Shown: in pieces, positions 35,301-39,475 of the stretch
How the letters are laid out: the number at the start of each line of letters is the position of its first letter
Numbering within the stretch: position 1 is the stretch's first letter
Assembly: GCA_025267735.1 (NCBI GenBank)
Contig: CM046304.1
Coordinates: 6,510,001 to 6,574,000 of the forward strand
From: Mactra quadrangularis
Lineage: Eukaryota; Mollusca; Bivalvia; Venerida; Mactridae
DNA length: 64,000 bases
Reading direction: 5' to 3'
The notes under the pieces: model-generated
The model's input: the letters and a program-made list of their open reading frames with translations, nothing else
What the model was told of the DNA's origin: nothing
The model's database searches: none
Made by a program: the position numbers and the translations under genes

Positions 35301-37067
35301 GTAATTGTGTACACAATGCCAAACAAAAATCATCATCATCATTACCACCACCACCATCATCATCATCATCATTTTCATTATTATAATTGTTAATTTTTTA
35401 TTATCATTATTGATATTATAATTAATAATGATATCATCATTACCAGTAGCACTATGACCACAGGTAATAGCGGTAAAGTTGGTGAACATGCCCAAGAAAG
35501 CATTGCCAAAACCATAAAATGCAATCATTTTACTTCAGTTTACTTAATTAACGTTCCATTGATATAGGGGGGGGGGGCTGATGTCACAAGAAATGGGAGG
35601 GTTTTTTTTACAATAGATGAGTCATTCAGTTTATGTATGGCAATACATGGGATAAATATGTAAAACTGTTATCAGTGATAACATTATAAAAGATAACATT
35701 TGACAATATTGACCAATATCAGCCAGTTATGTCCAGTATGTTGATAAAGTTAAACTATTTAAATGCTTTAGTAAACAGACTTTACAGACATGTCAGGTAC
35801 TTTACAACTAGTGAAAATTCTTTATATGGGATATATCAGACCTCGACTATAAGTACATGTAAGTCACATAAAATGTACATCAATGTATGAAAGAAAGAAA
35901 TTGAACAATATTTGAGCAAGATCAAGTTTTCTTTCAAAATATGCTTGAAAAACATATTTTCAATAACAGCAATGTTTATTGGCCCAAATCCCCAACCAAA
36001 ATGTATATTTTCCCCTTAAAATGCTGTTGCAAAATTCCCTTCCTTCAAATGTATTTTTGGCATTTTTATAGCATCATTGTGAAGTTTTTGTTGCTATTTT
36101 TCCCTTTACTGAACAGCACTTAATATTTTCATAAAATTTGTTTATAGAAACCATCAACGATGTATTTAATCGTAAAAATATTTCATGATAAAAAATGCTT
36201 TTCTTATTATATTGACATATTTCCCATATCACCATAATCATGTACAGACAGTATATAAAACATTGAGCTAGCTGTAAGCAAATAAATATTTGTAAACAAA
36301 AATATATAAGCACAATCAACTTGTCAAACTCATAGAATAACAAGTCAATAATTGATCAATCTATCAGCTTTAGTTTAAATCTTATTCTAAATCTTATAAA
36401 AGCCTTACAAAATAATGTTTGTGAAATCATAAACTATTCAAGCAATTTATAAACAGTTTAAAAATAGAACTTGAAAAGTTCATGCCCTTACATTCCTAAG
36501 TAGTTCTTAAATACAGTTCATGAAATGTTCATGAACTAAACAAACACTGTGTTATTCTTGATAAATTAATGAATTATTCATAAACCATTGGTCAATGAAC
36601 TGTAAAAGAAACTGTTCATGAACTTGATTTCATGAACCTAAATGAATAATTCATAAACTTTGTATGACCTGGAAAAGATCATTTAGTAGAAAGAATGGTG
36701 CAAAAATCTATTTACCAGCATTTTTATAAAATTCCAAATCTTCCAGAATATTATCAGGCACTAATCTCCATGGTATTGAAAAACATGAATCAGCATCGGA
36801 AACATTACCCGAGTCTATTTCATTGCCTTTCTCTTTATTTAGTTTACGGGCTTGGGCTCTCATGTAAGACATAGCTGGTCCAGCAGACTTAGTGAGCCTC
36901 TGAACCTTGTTTTCCTGTACTTTAACCTTCTCAACATTTTCTTCAGCACTACTTGCGTTCCCATCCTTTGGATCATCAACATAAATGTATTCTTCATTTT
37001 CCTCATTTTCTGTGTCCATACGTTCACTAATATCATACTGTGTTGAGGCTTTAGTCAATGGGAACAT
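2293..37067 (-). CDS. AGBL2: Cytosolic carboxypeptidase 2-like (tubulin deglutamylase), spliced gene
   Basis: Multi-exon gene on the minus strand. Sixteen exons from 31351 to 2812 join in frame with GT-AG introns; the 36716-37067 exon supplies a start and 2293-2367 a candidate end. Domain order is an N-terminal beta-sandwich domain of CCPs (with [11 protein letters not shown]), then the M14B peptidase domain, then a basic and acidic tail. The zinc ligands are in HPGE and DLHGHS, substrate residues in NPDGV and AGRDLNRNY, and the catalytic Glu in YTME followed by ATFCGS. From family knowledge, CCP2 and CCP3 shorten polyglutamate side chains on tubulin and act at centrioles, basal bodies and cilia. 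The C-tail motif [14 protein letters not shown] followed by a lysine-rich stretch is AGBL2-like, so I prefer CCP2 over CCP3; a mollusc gene could equally be the single ancestor of both. The model gives about 784 residues before the last exon, in the family range of about 900. Confidence 0.93.
2812..2877 (-). CDS. AGBL2: AGBL2-like exon, C-terminal tail
   Basis: 22 codons, phase 0 to 0, acceptor tactag, donor gtaggc. It encodes a polar segment, [19 protein letters not shown] and on, with no known domain. It is supported by clean splice sites and an open frame that fits the preceding exon. Confidence 0.75.
3432..3783. mobile_element. MITE, CACAGTGCCTA family (copy 1)
   Basis: The left end starts CACAGTGCCTACACCACATG and the right end reads ATAGGCACCGTG on the plus strand, so the termini are inverted repeats; matching continues inward around CCCACA/GTGGG. 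About 350 bp, no coding potential. It lies in the intron between 2877 and 4808. A second copy surrounds another MITE at about 13235-13866. Confidence 0.6.
4808..4918 (-). CDS. AGBL2: AGBL2-like exon, lysine-rich tail
   Basis: 37 codons, phase 0 to 0, acceptor gatttcag, donor gtaagt. It starts [20 protein letters not shown]. Vertebrate AGBL2 has a similar basic run after its SDSSLSDG-type segment, so position and composition agree. It could act as a nuclear-localisation or microtubule-binding patch; that role is inference. Confidence 0.88.
5390..5770. mobile_element. Interspersed repeat R1, copy 1
   Basis: About 380 bp, closely similar along its length to 52460-52830 and in part to 16680-16860, 18530-18655 and 29905-30250. 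Shared landmarks are ACCAATCAATG, CTTTCATCTAGA, ACAGCGGTATTATTCAC and GAGAAAAGGTC. The two ends are loosely inverted (GATCT and TGACCTTT against AAGGTCACCTGA and AGATC), which suggests a non-autonomous DNA transposon. A tRNA-like stretch (about 5330-5400) with a B-box-like GTTGAATCCC abuts its left side. Confidence 0.6.
6098..6592. mobile_element. Fold-back MITE with about 50-bp inverted ends
   Basis: The left end reads TTATAGTCATGTGATC, then AAACAAACACTT. The right end reads AAGTGTTTGTTTGTTT, then CATGTGACTATAGACCCTGG. These arms are reverse complements with a few differences. The right-end motif GTTGTTGTAGA recurs at about 32870 and, inverted, at 19596-19630. No coding sequence inside. Confidence 0.65.
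6905..7085 (-). mobile_element. tRNA-derived SINE copy
   Basis: On the minus strand it starts with a tRNA-like head: an A-box-like GTGGTCCAGTGGTAGG and a B box in GGTTCAAACCTC about 40 bp later, followed by a non-tRNA body. It does not fold as an obvious functional tRNA and lies in an intron. SINE is the best call; the family is not identified. Confidence 0.55.
7087..8930. other. Intronic stretch without gene
   Basis: It holds short degenerate repeats and open frames of up to 98 codons on both strands that overlap each other and show no domain. The phrase ATCCCTGCC recurs near 7683 and 7729 in a weak tandem pattern. I see no exon of the minus-strand gene here that fits the phase between 9015 and 4918. 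Confidence 0.4.
9015..9081 (-). CDS. AGBL2: AGBL2-like exon, serine/aspartate segment
   Basis: Phase 2 to 0. It encodes [19 protein letters not shown] and on. The core [13 protein letters not shown] closely matches the SDSSLSDGLPVHL-type segment of vertebrate AGBL2, one of the best reasons to call this gene CCP2 and not CCP3. Acceptor ttttcag, donor gtaagt. Confidence 0.9.
9111..9356. mobile_element. MITE, TTGTTCGTTTTTTCTC family (copy 1)
   Basis: About 246 bp with terminal inverted repeats of about 40 bp: TCGTTTTTTCTCAACAGTC on the left, GACAGTTGAGAAAAAACGG on the right, each followed inward by AATAATTTCAC or its complement. The interior has GGCCGCCAGTACAAAAACAA. A near-identical copy is at 13251-13496 and a short one at 48809-48954. 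It starts 29 bp upstream of the acceptor of the exon at 9081. Confidence 0.75.
9800..9965 (-). mobile_element. tRNA-derived SINE copy
   Basis: The minus strand has a B box in GGGTTCAAACGCC preceded by a degenerate tRNA-like head (about 9905-9965). The body continues to the TA-rich end near 9800. Degenerate; family not identified. Confidence 0.45.
10118..10425 (+). mobile_element. tRNA-derived SINE B, copy 1, with inserted microsatellite
   Basis: The tRNA-like head GCATGGCCTAGCGGTTACTA is followed by the B box GGTTCGAATCCC. The body (TTTCCTTGGGCAAGAAACTTT, then TAGTACTGGGGG) matches the copy at 15088-15310. Between the body and the tail (TTTCACAATCCAGCTAAATA) this copy carries about 100 bp of AT-rich tandem repeat absent from the other copy. 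Confidence 0.75.
10279..10380. repeat. AAAGTAATTAATTTAAAT minisatellite
   Basis: About five or six head-to-tail copies of a unit near AAAGTAATTAATTTAAAT (18 bp), one of them shortened. It lies inside SINE B, after its GACTCGAAAGTAATTAA segment, so it grew from the SINE sequence itself. Confidence 0.85.
10510..10640 (-). CDS. AGBL2: AGBL2-like exon after the catalytic domain
   Basis: 43 codons plus two bases, phase 0 to 2, acceptor tttttcag, donor gtatag. It encodes [18 protein letters not shown] and an acidic stretch with [13 protein letters not shown]. The predicted helix corresponds to the helical LKELEALLRQEI-type segment just past the peptidase domain of vertebrate AGBL2. Confidence 0.93.
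10655..10985. repeat. Interspersed repeat R2, copy 1
   Basis: Similar to 17190-17400: both contain CAACAAGAAAT, TAATGTGGAAA, AAAGCCGGAT, AAGATC then ACAATA, and AAAACTTTAAC. The right part (TATTAGCTGAATTTTTTCG) also resembles 7360-7395. The ends are not defined, so the class is unknown. Confidence 0.5.
11665..11875 (+). mobile_element. Remnant of a LINE 3' end
   Basis: The plus strand reads [17 protein letters not shown], then [15 protein letters not shown] and a stop. This resembles the usual end of non-LTR retrotransposon ORF2 (a GRPKxTW-type segment, then a short DRxxWR motif). It ends in a short TGATGATGAT-type tail at about 11860-11880. 5'-truncated and dead. The family (RTE or Jockey-like) is a guess. 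Confidence 0.5.
11880..13230. other. Intronic stretch without gene
   Basis: Mostly unique AT-rich sequence. A degenerate piece at about 12180-12300 resembles the inverted SINE A body (ATTTCATGAAGGTAC, also near 29270-29300). I saw no exon, RNA gene or clear element boundary. Confidence 0.4.
13235..13866. mobile_element. MITE, CACAGTGCCTA family (copy 2), split by another MITE
   Basis: The left end (TTATCACAGTACC) and right end (GTTATAGGCACAGTGG) match the termini of the element at 3432-3783. The interior also matches it (TGCTCCTTCTATTAAGTAACC against TGTTCCTATTATAAAGTAACC). It is interrupted right after the left end by the complete element at 13251-13496. Confidence 0.6.
13251..13496. mobile_element. 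MITE, TTGTTCGTTTTTTCTC family (copy 2)
   Basis: Ends TTGTTCGTTTTTTCTCAACT and AGTTGAGAAAAAACGAACAG are near-perfect inverted repeats. About 246 bp, the same length as copy 1 at 9111-9356 and closely similar to it inside. Inserted into another MITE. Confidence 0.8.
14140..14290 (-). mobile_element. SINE A, 5'-truncated copy
   Basis: The minus strand reads AAGGATCCAGGGAAGCTAGG, then TTAGGTGTGCTGGATGCTAT. This corresponds to the body and tail of the fuller copy at 16044-16297 (GGTCCAGGAAAGCTAGGTTA and on). The tRNA head is missing. Confidence 0.65.
14668..14781. repeat. 57-bp tandem duplication spanning an exon/intron boundary
   Basis: Copies 14668-14724 and 14725-14781 differ at about three positions. 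Each contains the last 17 codons of the exon and a splice donor. 57 is divisible by three, so the frame is kept through both. Confidence 0.95.
14672..14854 (-). CDS. AGBL2: AGBL2-like exon with duplicated 3' end and two donors
   Basis: The exon starts at 14854 after tacattgcag with [16 protein letters not shown], the conserved segment that follows the catalytic Glu. With the first donor (after 14729, gtatgt) it is 126 nt and ends DYCDPDATK, as in the family. A 57-bp tandem copy of the exon end and donor follows, giving a second donor after 14672 (gtatgc) and a 183-nt exon with 19 extra in-frame residues ([19 protein letters not shown]). Both forms keep phase 0. The short form is the ancestral one; use of the long form is unproven. 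Confidence 0.93.
15088..15345 (+). mobile_element. tRNA-derived SINE B, copy 2
   Basis: The head GGCATGGCTGAGTGGTTACT and body TTTCCTTGAGCAACAAACTTT and CAGTACTGGGGG align with the copy at 10118-10425, ending TTTCACAATGAAGCTAAAAA. Here the central AT-rich expansion is absent. The B box is degraded (TTTTGAATCC). Confidence 0.7.
15380..15481 (-). CDS. AGBL2: AGBL2-like exon with catalytic glutamate
   Basis: 34 codons, phase 0 to 0. It encodes [19 protein letters not shown] and ends SYTME. The final Glu is the general base of M14 carboxypeptidases (equivalent to Glu270 in carboxypeptidase A), about residue 598 in the long model. [10 protein letters not shown] is one of the most conserved CCP2/3 stretches. 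Acceptor tcttttcag, donor gtatag. Confidence 0.97.
16044..16297 (+). mobile_element. tRNA-derived SINE A, near full length
   Basis: The tRNA-like head has an A box in CATAGCGCAGTTGGTAGCAC and a B box in GGGTTCAAATCCCACC. The body has GGTCCAGGAAAGCTAGGTTA, and the tail is CCTAAATTGTGTTGACATGG and an A-rich end. The flanks share AACAATCC (16036-16043 and about 16298-16305), a likely target duplication. The tail resembles the SINE at 59987-60306. Confidence 0.8.
16321..16480 (-). CDS. AGBL2: AGBL2-like exon with third zinc ligand
   Basis: Phase 2 to 0, 53 full codons. It encodes [18 protein letters not shown]; the first His of HGHS (about residue 525) is the third zinc ligand of the M14B site. 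[11 protein letters not shown] and [14 protein letters not shown] follow, matching CCP2/3. Acceptor tatattacag, donor gtaagt. Confidence 0.97.
16505..16860 (+). mobile_element. tRNA-like SINE head followed by R1 repeat fragment
   Basis: About 16510-16600 has a tRNA-like head ending in the B box GGTTTGAGTC. From about 16680 the sequence matches the left half of repeat R1 (CAACCAATCAATGCTTAGC and on). A tRNA-like stretch also abuts R1 at 5330-5400, so the pairing may not be chance. Confidence 0.45.
16980..17149 (-). CDS. AGBL2: AGBL2-like exon with NPDGV and RDLNRNY motifs
   Basis: Phase 0 to 2, 56 codons. It encodes [20 protein letters not shown] and [20 protein letters not shown]. In M14 enzymes the Asn-Arg pair here binds the substrate C-terminal carboxylate. 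It is the most conserved exon in the window and the anchor for the family call. Acceptor atgtttcag, donor gtaggc. Confidence 0.98.
17190..17400. repeat. Interspersed repeat R2, copy 2
   Basis: Matches 10655-10900 over several blocks (CAACAAGAAAT, AATGTGGAAA, AAAGCCGGAT, AAGATCAGACAATA). No ends or coding region recognised. Confidence 0.5.
17579..17689 (-). CDS. AGBL2: AGBL2-like exon with HPGE zinc motif
   Basis: 37 codons, phase 0 to 0. It encodes [20 protein letters not shown] and [16 protein letters not shown]. The His and Glu of HPGE are the first two zinc ligands, about residues 429 and 432 in the long model. Acceptor attttgtag, donor gtaact. Confidence 0.98.
17785..18375. repeat. Interspersed element with three internal repeats of about 170 bp
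   Basis: Three units run from about 17848, 18014 and 18180. Each has TAGAGTTATGCAACTTGG (or close), then GTGAAGTTTCAAGT, then AAAAACTTAACCAA. The left end has CTCGACTATTCGGGG and the right end CCCCACTATTCTTTGAATAG, which are loosely inverted. A partial unit recurs at 54180-54300. Non-coding; the class is uncertain. Confidence 0.6.
18530..18660. mobile_element. Interspersed repeat R1, right-end fragment
   Basis: TATTATAATGAGAAAAGGTC followed by ACCTGAACATGACC and TTTTATCAGATTGG matches the right end of R1 at 5640-5765 and 52720-52825. Confidence 0.6.
18686..18944 (-). CDS. AGBL2: AGBL2-like exon, start of peptidase domain
   Basis: 86 full codons, phase 2 to 0, the largest fully internal exon. 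It encodes [36 protein letters not shown] and [20 protein letters not shown]. The [10 protein letters not shown] motif is typical of CCPs and links the N-domain to the peptidase domain. Acceptor ttatttcag, donor gtaagt. Confidence 0.97.
19374..19495 (-). CDS. AGBL2: AGBL2-like exon, N-domain end
   Basis: Phase 0 to 2, 40 codons. It encodes [20 protein letters not shown] and [18 protein letters not shown]. The GMKP, IGW and IKYY blocks match CCP2/3. Acceptor attttag, donor gtaagt. Confidence 0.97.
19590..20060. repeat. Repetitive intron segment rich in CATGATTTTTCCATG
   Basis: Bounded by GGTCTATAGTCACATGATC on the left, the same motif as the ends at 6098-6592, and by ACCCTGTACTATAAAAAC on the right. 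The interior repeats TTCCATGATTTTTCC-like words. Probably an old non-autonomous element. Confidence 0.4.
20090..20290. repeat. Dispersed repeat R3, copy 1
   Basis: Contains AAAATGGGATATGCACATGT, then CTGTCTGATATCCTG, then GGTGCTGAGAAATTGAG. The same words occur at about 31530-31650, with the GGTGCTGAGAAA block on the other side of the AAAATGGGATATGCA block. No coding function seen. Confidence 0.5.
20401..20533 (-). CDS. AGBL2: AGBL2-like exon, N-domain core
   Basis: Phase 2 to 0, 44 full codons. It encodes [37 protein letters not shown] and SIVNFMK. The [10 protein letters not shown] block is nearly invariant in CCP2/CCP3. Acceptor taatttcag, donor gtaagt. Confidence 0.98.
21163..21299 (-). 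CDS. AGBL2: AGBL2-like exon, N-domain start
   Basis: Phase 0 to 2, 45 codons. It encodes [20 protein letters not shown] and [23 protein letters not shown] and [10 protein letters not shown] are CCP2/3 landmarks. The acceptor (tattacag) sits just beside an AT-rich minisatellite. Confidence 0.97.
21318..21560. repeat. AT-rich minisatellite (ATATAGAAAATATGAAATA)
   Basis: About 240 bp of head-to-tail units built from ATATAGAAAATAT and GAAATAATATAGAAA. The minus strand stays open across it only because of composition (Phe/Tyr/Ile repeats). It begins within 20 bp of the exon acceptor at 21300. Confidence 0.9.
21600..23200. other. Intronic stretch without gene
   Basis: Unique AT-rich sequence. A lone MITE-end fragment (GACAGTTGAAAAAAATTCACC) lies near 22668-22690. 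No exon fits between 27425 and 21299 in the gene model, and the flanking exons join directly. Confidence 0.45.
23213..23480. mobile_element. MITE, CAACACTGCTCTAACTT family (copy 1)
   Basis: The left end has AATGCAAAACTGCTCTAATT and the right end has GTTAGAGCAGTATTGCATT, which are inverted repeats. About 265 bp. A sister copy is at 38638-38864 with the same layout and similar inner words (CCAATTTGGACCC against TCAATTAGCCCC). Confidence 0.7.
24035..24180. repeat. Dispersed repeat R4 (TTGCCC-rich), copy 1
   Basis: AACAACCAGTTTTACTTGCCC, then CATCAAGGGCGATCAGA and GGCAAGCCCTGTA resemble 27595-27790 (GACAACCAACTA, ACTTGCCC, TCAAGGGCAATCAGA). A weaker copy lies at 39845-39920. Probably a non-autonomous DNA element. 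Confidence 0.45.
24605..24835 (+). mobile_element. tRNA-derived SINE copy
   Basis: A tRNA-like head with an A-box-like TATGGCAGACATTGGTAGA and a B box in AGGTTCAATTCC, followed by a non-tRNA body. The body does not match SINE A or B well, so this is a separate or diverged family. Confidence 0.55.
25381..25560. mobile_element. Short pogo/Tigger-like MITE
   Basis: Termini TACAGTACAATCTCT and AGAGGTTATACTGTA are inverted repeats with TA at both edges, as in Tc1/mariner-pogo elements. It holds GCTCTTCGGAGG and CTCTGCAGAGG subterminal words shared with the larger element at 40950-41871. 180 bp, non-coding. Confidence 0.7.
26045..27105. mobile_element. Outer transposon with ATACCCCCGC termini, split by an insertion
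   Basis: The left end contains GTGATACCCCCGCTGTGAG (about 26068) and the right end GAAGCGGGGGTATAAA (about 27087-27102), which are inverted repeats. GGACGGACGGACAAGGG sits near the right end. The element is broken at 26155 by a second transposon. The unbroken length would be about 250 bp. Confidence 0.65.
26155..26960. mobile_element. Inner DNA transposon (CAGGGTTTTAC ends) with GACTAT target duplication
   Basis: The ends CAGGGTTTTAC and GTAAAACCCTG are perfect inverted repeats, flanked on both sides by GACTAT (26149-26154 and 26961-26966). About 806 bp with a G/C-richer interior. No transposase seen. The termini look hAT-like, but the 6-bp duplication is short for hAT. Confidence 0.8.
27425..27507 (-). 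CDS. AGBL2: AGBL2-like exon, N-terminal region
   Basis: Phase 1 to 0. It encodes [20 protein letters not shown] and YEPRSTF. It matches the segment before SRVGG in AGBL2/3, where vertebrates have a GTVVY-type strand. Acceptor attaaag, donor gtaagt. Confidence 0.93.
27595..27800. repeat. Dispersed repeat R4 (TTGCCC-rich), copy 2
   Basis: GGTTGCCCAGGAGGACAACC, then ACTTGCCCTAACCAAATG and TCAAGGGCAATCAGACAAC. Compare 24035-24180. Confidence 0.5.
27825..28095. repeat. GTTCATGAAC palindrome-rich repeat, copy 1
   Basis: Dense in TTCATGAA, GTTCATAA and GTTCATGAAC words. It starts AAATGATCTATCATACC, which matches in inverted orientation the right edge of 36400-36690 and 57470-57600 (ATGACC or GTATGA, then GATCATTT). 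No coding region. Confidence 0.6.
28100..29215. other. Intronic stretch without gene
   Basis: AT-rich unique sequence. The phrase GGGAAAAACAG-like appears twice close together near 28695-28735. No exon or RNA gene seen. Confidence 0.4.
29225..29310 (-). mobile_element. SINE A-type fragment
   Basis: AAAATATTTCATGACCAAACTCCATGAAGGTA on the plus strand is the reverse complement of the SINE body that follows the B box at 60060-60100 (GAGCTCGGTCATGAAATTAT). Degenerate, with no head recovered. Confidence 0.4.
29730..29812 (-). CDS. AGBL2: AGBL2-like exon, N-terminal region
   Basis: Phase 2 to 1. It encodes [20 protein letters not shown] and PEPFYKV. It aligns with the RWPxxCEVIxExxxHIxWxP segment of AGBL2/3. 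Acceptor tattacag, donor gtaagt. Confidence 0.93.
29905..30260. mobile_element. Interspersed repeat R1, degenerate copy
   Basis: AGGTCACATTCAGATGATAT, GACCAATCAATGGCA, AACACTATTAATGGCAT and TATTAATCAGGTTGG match R1 in order. It starts about 90 bp from the exon acceptor at 29813. Confidence 0.55.
30617..30687 (-). CDS. AGBL2: AGBL2-like exon, N-terminal region
   Basis: Phase 0 to 2, 23 codons. It encodes [20 protein letters not shown] then AAR and half of a Trp codon. It fits the PRLREPxxLF...RW stretch of AGBL2/3. Acceptor cattttcag, donor gtaaat. Confidence 0.9.
31284..31351 (-). CDS. AGBL2: AGBL2-like exon, first common exon
   Basis: Phase 1 to 0. It encodes [20 protein letters not shown] and KA, comparable to the TTQxLxxYxxG segment of AGBL3. 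It needs an upstream exon ending with one extra base. Both 36716-37067 and 49296-49418 end that way, each giving Asp at the junction. Confidence 0.9.
31530..31650. repeat. Dispersed repeat R3, copy 2
   Basis: GGTGCTGAGAAAATGAGCAG, AAAATGGGATATGCATATAT and CTGCCTGATATCTTGG, shared with 20090-20290. Confidence 0.5.
32353..32743. mobile_element. MITE, ACCATATATTTTCTATTAAA family (copy 1)
   Basis: The left end ACCATATATTTTCTATTAAA, then TGCCCC; the right end TTTAATGGGAAATATACGGT. These are inverted repeats. About 390 bp with CCCC-rich subterminal words. A second copy, about 940 bp, is at 50192-51130. Confidence 0.6.
32760..34620. other. Intronic stretch, mostly without features
   Basis: Contains the TTGTTGTAGATCACATGACT end motif (about 32870-32910) of the 6098-6592 family and a repeat end ACTTTTGGAGAGCACTGTA at about 34492-34512. 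No exon found between 36716 and 31351. Confidence 0.4.
34632..35105. mobile_element. MITE with AGGTTACATACCACTAAAT ends
   Basis: AGGTTACATACCACTAAAT on the left and ATTTAGTGGTATGTAACCT on the right are perfect inverted repeats. 474 bp, non-coding, unrelated in sequence to the other MITEs here. Confidence 0.85.
35325..35435. repeat. ATC/ATT microsatellite
   Basis: Runs of (CATCAT)n and (ACCACC)n degrading into ATTATT. On the minus strand this appears as a Met/Val/Asn-rich open frame, which is an artefact of the repeat. Confidence 0.9.
36400..36690. repeat. GTTCATGAAC palindrome-rich repeat, copy 2
   Basis: Many GTTCATGAAC, TTCATGAAC and TTCATAAAC words, ending CATTTAGTAG. It lies just downstream of the donor of the alternative first exon (36716). 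Copies occur at 27825, 56730 and 57470. Confidence 0.6.
36716..37067 (-). CDS. AGBL2: Alternative first coding exon of AGBL2-like gene
   Basis: ATG at 37067 is preceded in frame by TAG 12 bases upstream, so the frame starts here or at the later ATG at 37019. It has 117 codons plus one base, then a gtaaat donor that fits the exon at 31351. The product is acidic at first ([20 protein letters not shown]), then basic ([16 protein letters not shown]), then [20 protein letters not shown]. It has no recognised domain. It competes with the 49296-49418 exon for the same acceptor, implying two promoters or alternative splicing. Confidence 0.8.
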
Positions 37068-38630
37068 TTTGGAGATCTAGTTGCCCGTTCTTAATATAAT
37101 TATATATTTCTTCTGGTTTAATTTCTTATTTTAATTTCTCCATTCCAGAGTTCTAATAGCACCAATGTTCAACCAAAATCAAATACTCCTCACATCACTA
37201 TAAACATTCAAATCACAAATTTATAAATTCCCCATTTTTAAAAAAAAATTAAATAAACTCCTTTTTAAATCCATCACAGCCAACACCTACATGAGCAATG
37301 AGCATAAAATCAAACGTCTCACATTTTACCCACAACGCAATTATATCTTAAACTCATTTCATTAGAATTCATTAAGATGGATATAACTGACATAAGAACA
37401 AATTAATAGCTGATAAGAGCTCTCTATCTTTACTTAAAACTCAATTGTGCCAGAAGCTTTTTATAAATTTACACCACATGCAAAGCCAGGCCTTATTCTC
37501 ACTTATTGACATCTATATAATTGAAAATAAACATAGTCTATATCATCCTTTCAGTTTACAAACGTAAAACGAATCTCTTCAAAAACCAAGTGTTTGTAAA
37601 CCATATTCTTTAAAGGAATCCAATTGCAGCTTTTGTACACTTTACATGACACAAGATAAAATTTTACCTTTAATTCATACAAATTGAAAACTATTCCATT
37701 TTCAATATGTTGATTTTAAAATTATAAAAAAATATCAAAACAAATATTTTCATTGTTAGGTTTCTACTTTCACAAAAAACATCTAATTTGTTTCAAATTC
37801 TTCCTAATCATTTGAGTTCAATGCACAACTGCCACATTAAATCAGAAATGTTTTAAATGTTTATCTTCGAAAGCAGATTAAAGATTTCAAAAAGACGAGC
37901 TTAAAGCTAACAAAACGATCTACAGTAGGTAATTGTGTGCTCATCCTACATTGGTCACAACGTATCCCAGTTACCTACAAGTACAACTGTCATTCAAATC
38001 GTACATTACAATACTATTACATGTTTATGTACGTACTGTAAATTTACATAAAATTTTGTTATTGTGTACGATATATCTTAAGTCTTATCAAAATATGGTC
38101 CAATGAAGCATAGCCTCATAGTCACCATGTCCTGTTTCAAATCATTTAGTCTTGTTTCAAAATTAATACAAAAAAGTAATGGCGATATCAAGTAACGATT
38201 TTTTTGTCGAGGGTTTTCATATCACATTACAATGTATATAAACACTAAGATATATATACATTATAATTAAACCAATCCGAAAATCAACTCAATAACTTAC
38301 ACAGAAAGAGTTCGAGATCAGACAGTTTGACAAAAAATTTGAAATTTTGAAATGAAACTAATACGATAAAATGTTTGTTATAAACGATAAAACTGCTCAT
38401 TATAGGCGTAACAATGCTCTTATATTCAATATGATTGGTTAACAATGACACGTAGCTTTGAATAACAATTAACGTTAATATCGTATATATTAATCAGTAA
38501 GAATCATCTTAATCAACGTAAAATCGTTAACAATATATCAAGTTATCGTAAGAAGTTATATTTGAACAGAATTTATCATAGTCAATCTAGACAATGAAAT
38601 AATCTATAGTCTAGCGCACTAGTCATTCAT
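37068..38630. other. Region upstream of alternative first exon; putative promoter
   Basis: If transcription starts at the 36716-37067 exon, its promoter should lie here. The sequence is AT-rich and I see no convincing TATA or initiator pairing that would fix a start. No other gene or clear element. Confidence 0.3.
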
Positions 38631-38637
38631 TGTATTA

Positions 38638-38864
38638 ATGCAACACTGCTCTAACTTGGTCTAACTTTTCTGGATGCCTAAATTAAATTAAATTTGATAT
38701 GCTGCATTAGAATAGAACCACTTTTCTCAGTAAGTGCAAAGTGTCAATTAGCCCCTAAAATTCAAATCTGGTGAAACCTTTTTTTTAGATGTATATACTG
38801 GACTTTTTTCAAAAATACAAAAAAAAGATTATTGGAATAAATAAGTTAGAACAGTGTTGCATTA
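38638..38864. mobile_element. MITE, CAACACTGCTCTAACTT family (copy 2)
   Basis: AATGCAACACTGCTCTAACT on the left, AGTTAGAACAGTGTTGCATT on the right, inverted repeats of about 20 bp. 227 bp. Sister of 23213-23480. Confidence 0.8.
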
Positions 38865-39309
38865 TGTCCACAATACAATTTGATAAAGATATATTCTTTA
38901 CACCCTTCCGAATGATCTATACTTGTAAGTCATAGTAAACAATGGTGGAAAATAAATTCTTCTAATATAAAAAACTTTTAATATTTTATCTTAGTGTCAA
39001 ATAACATCATTGAGGTTTTTAAGGAATAGAAGGTGTACATAAAACTTGTAAATTATTTGGCAAAAAAATGGCATTCAAATATTTTATAATAGCTGAATTT
39101 CAATACTAAAATGTACCACACTTAATTGTCCAGCAAAAAAGTAATTTCTTTTATTAAAAGTTATTCTGGCATTTACTGCTAGAAAAACATAATCTTATAG
39201 CATGTTAGGTCATGCAATTGTTCAAGTATATATAAAACTTAGTGTTTAGTTTTAAAAAAAAATATAACTGTCTTCAAATGTTTAGTTTTCTTCACACCAC
39301 AATTGTTCA

Positions 39310-39475
39310 GTAGTCAGTCAACTGCCCTATATGTTTTATAATCAGAGGTAGGAAGGAAAATGGCCCTAGAATTTATTTCATGACCAAGCTTCACAAAAGT
39401 ATACCCTGTCTGGGAATTGAACCTATGACTACCTTCATCAGTAGACTTGAGTGCTACCAATAGTTCATCTCTAAT
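39310..39475 (-). mobile_element. tRNA-derived SINE A-type copy
   Basis: On the minus strand: head with ATTGGTAGCACTCAAG, B box AGGTTCAATTCCCAGAC, then GGTATACTTTTGTGAAGCTT and GGTCATGAAATAAATTCTAG. This order and wording match the head and body at 59987-60120. 3'-truncated. Confidence 0.7.

Noticed and set aside
35244..35528. 94-codon minus-strand open frame with Met/Val runs
   Set aside because: It translates the ATC/ACC microsatellite at 35325-35435.
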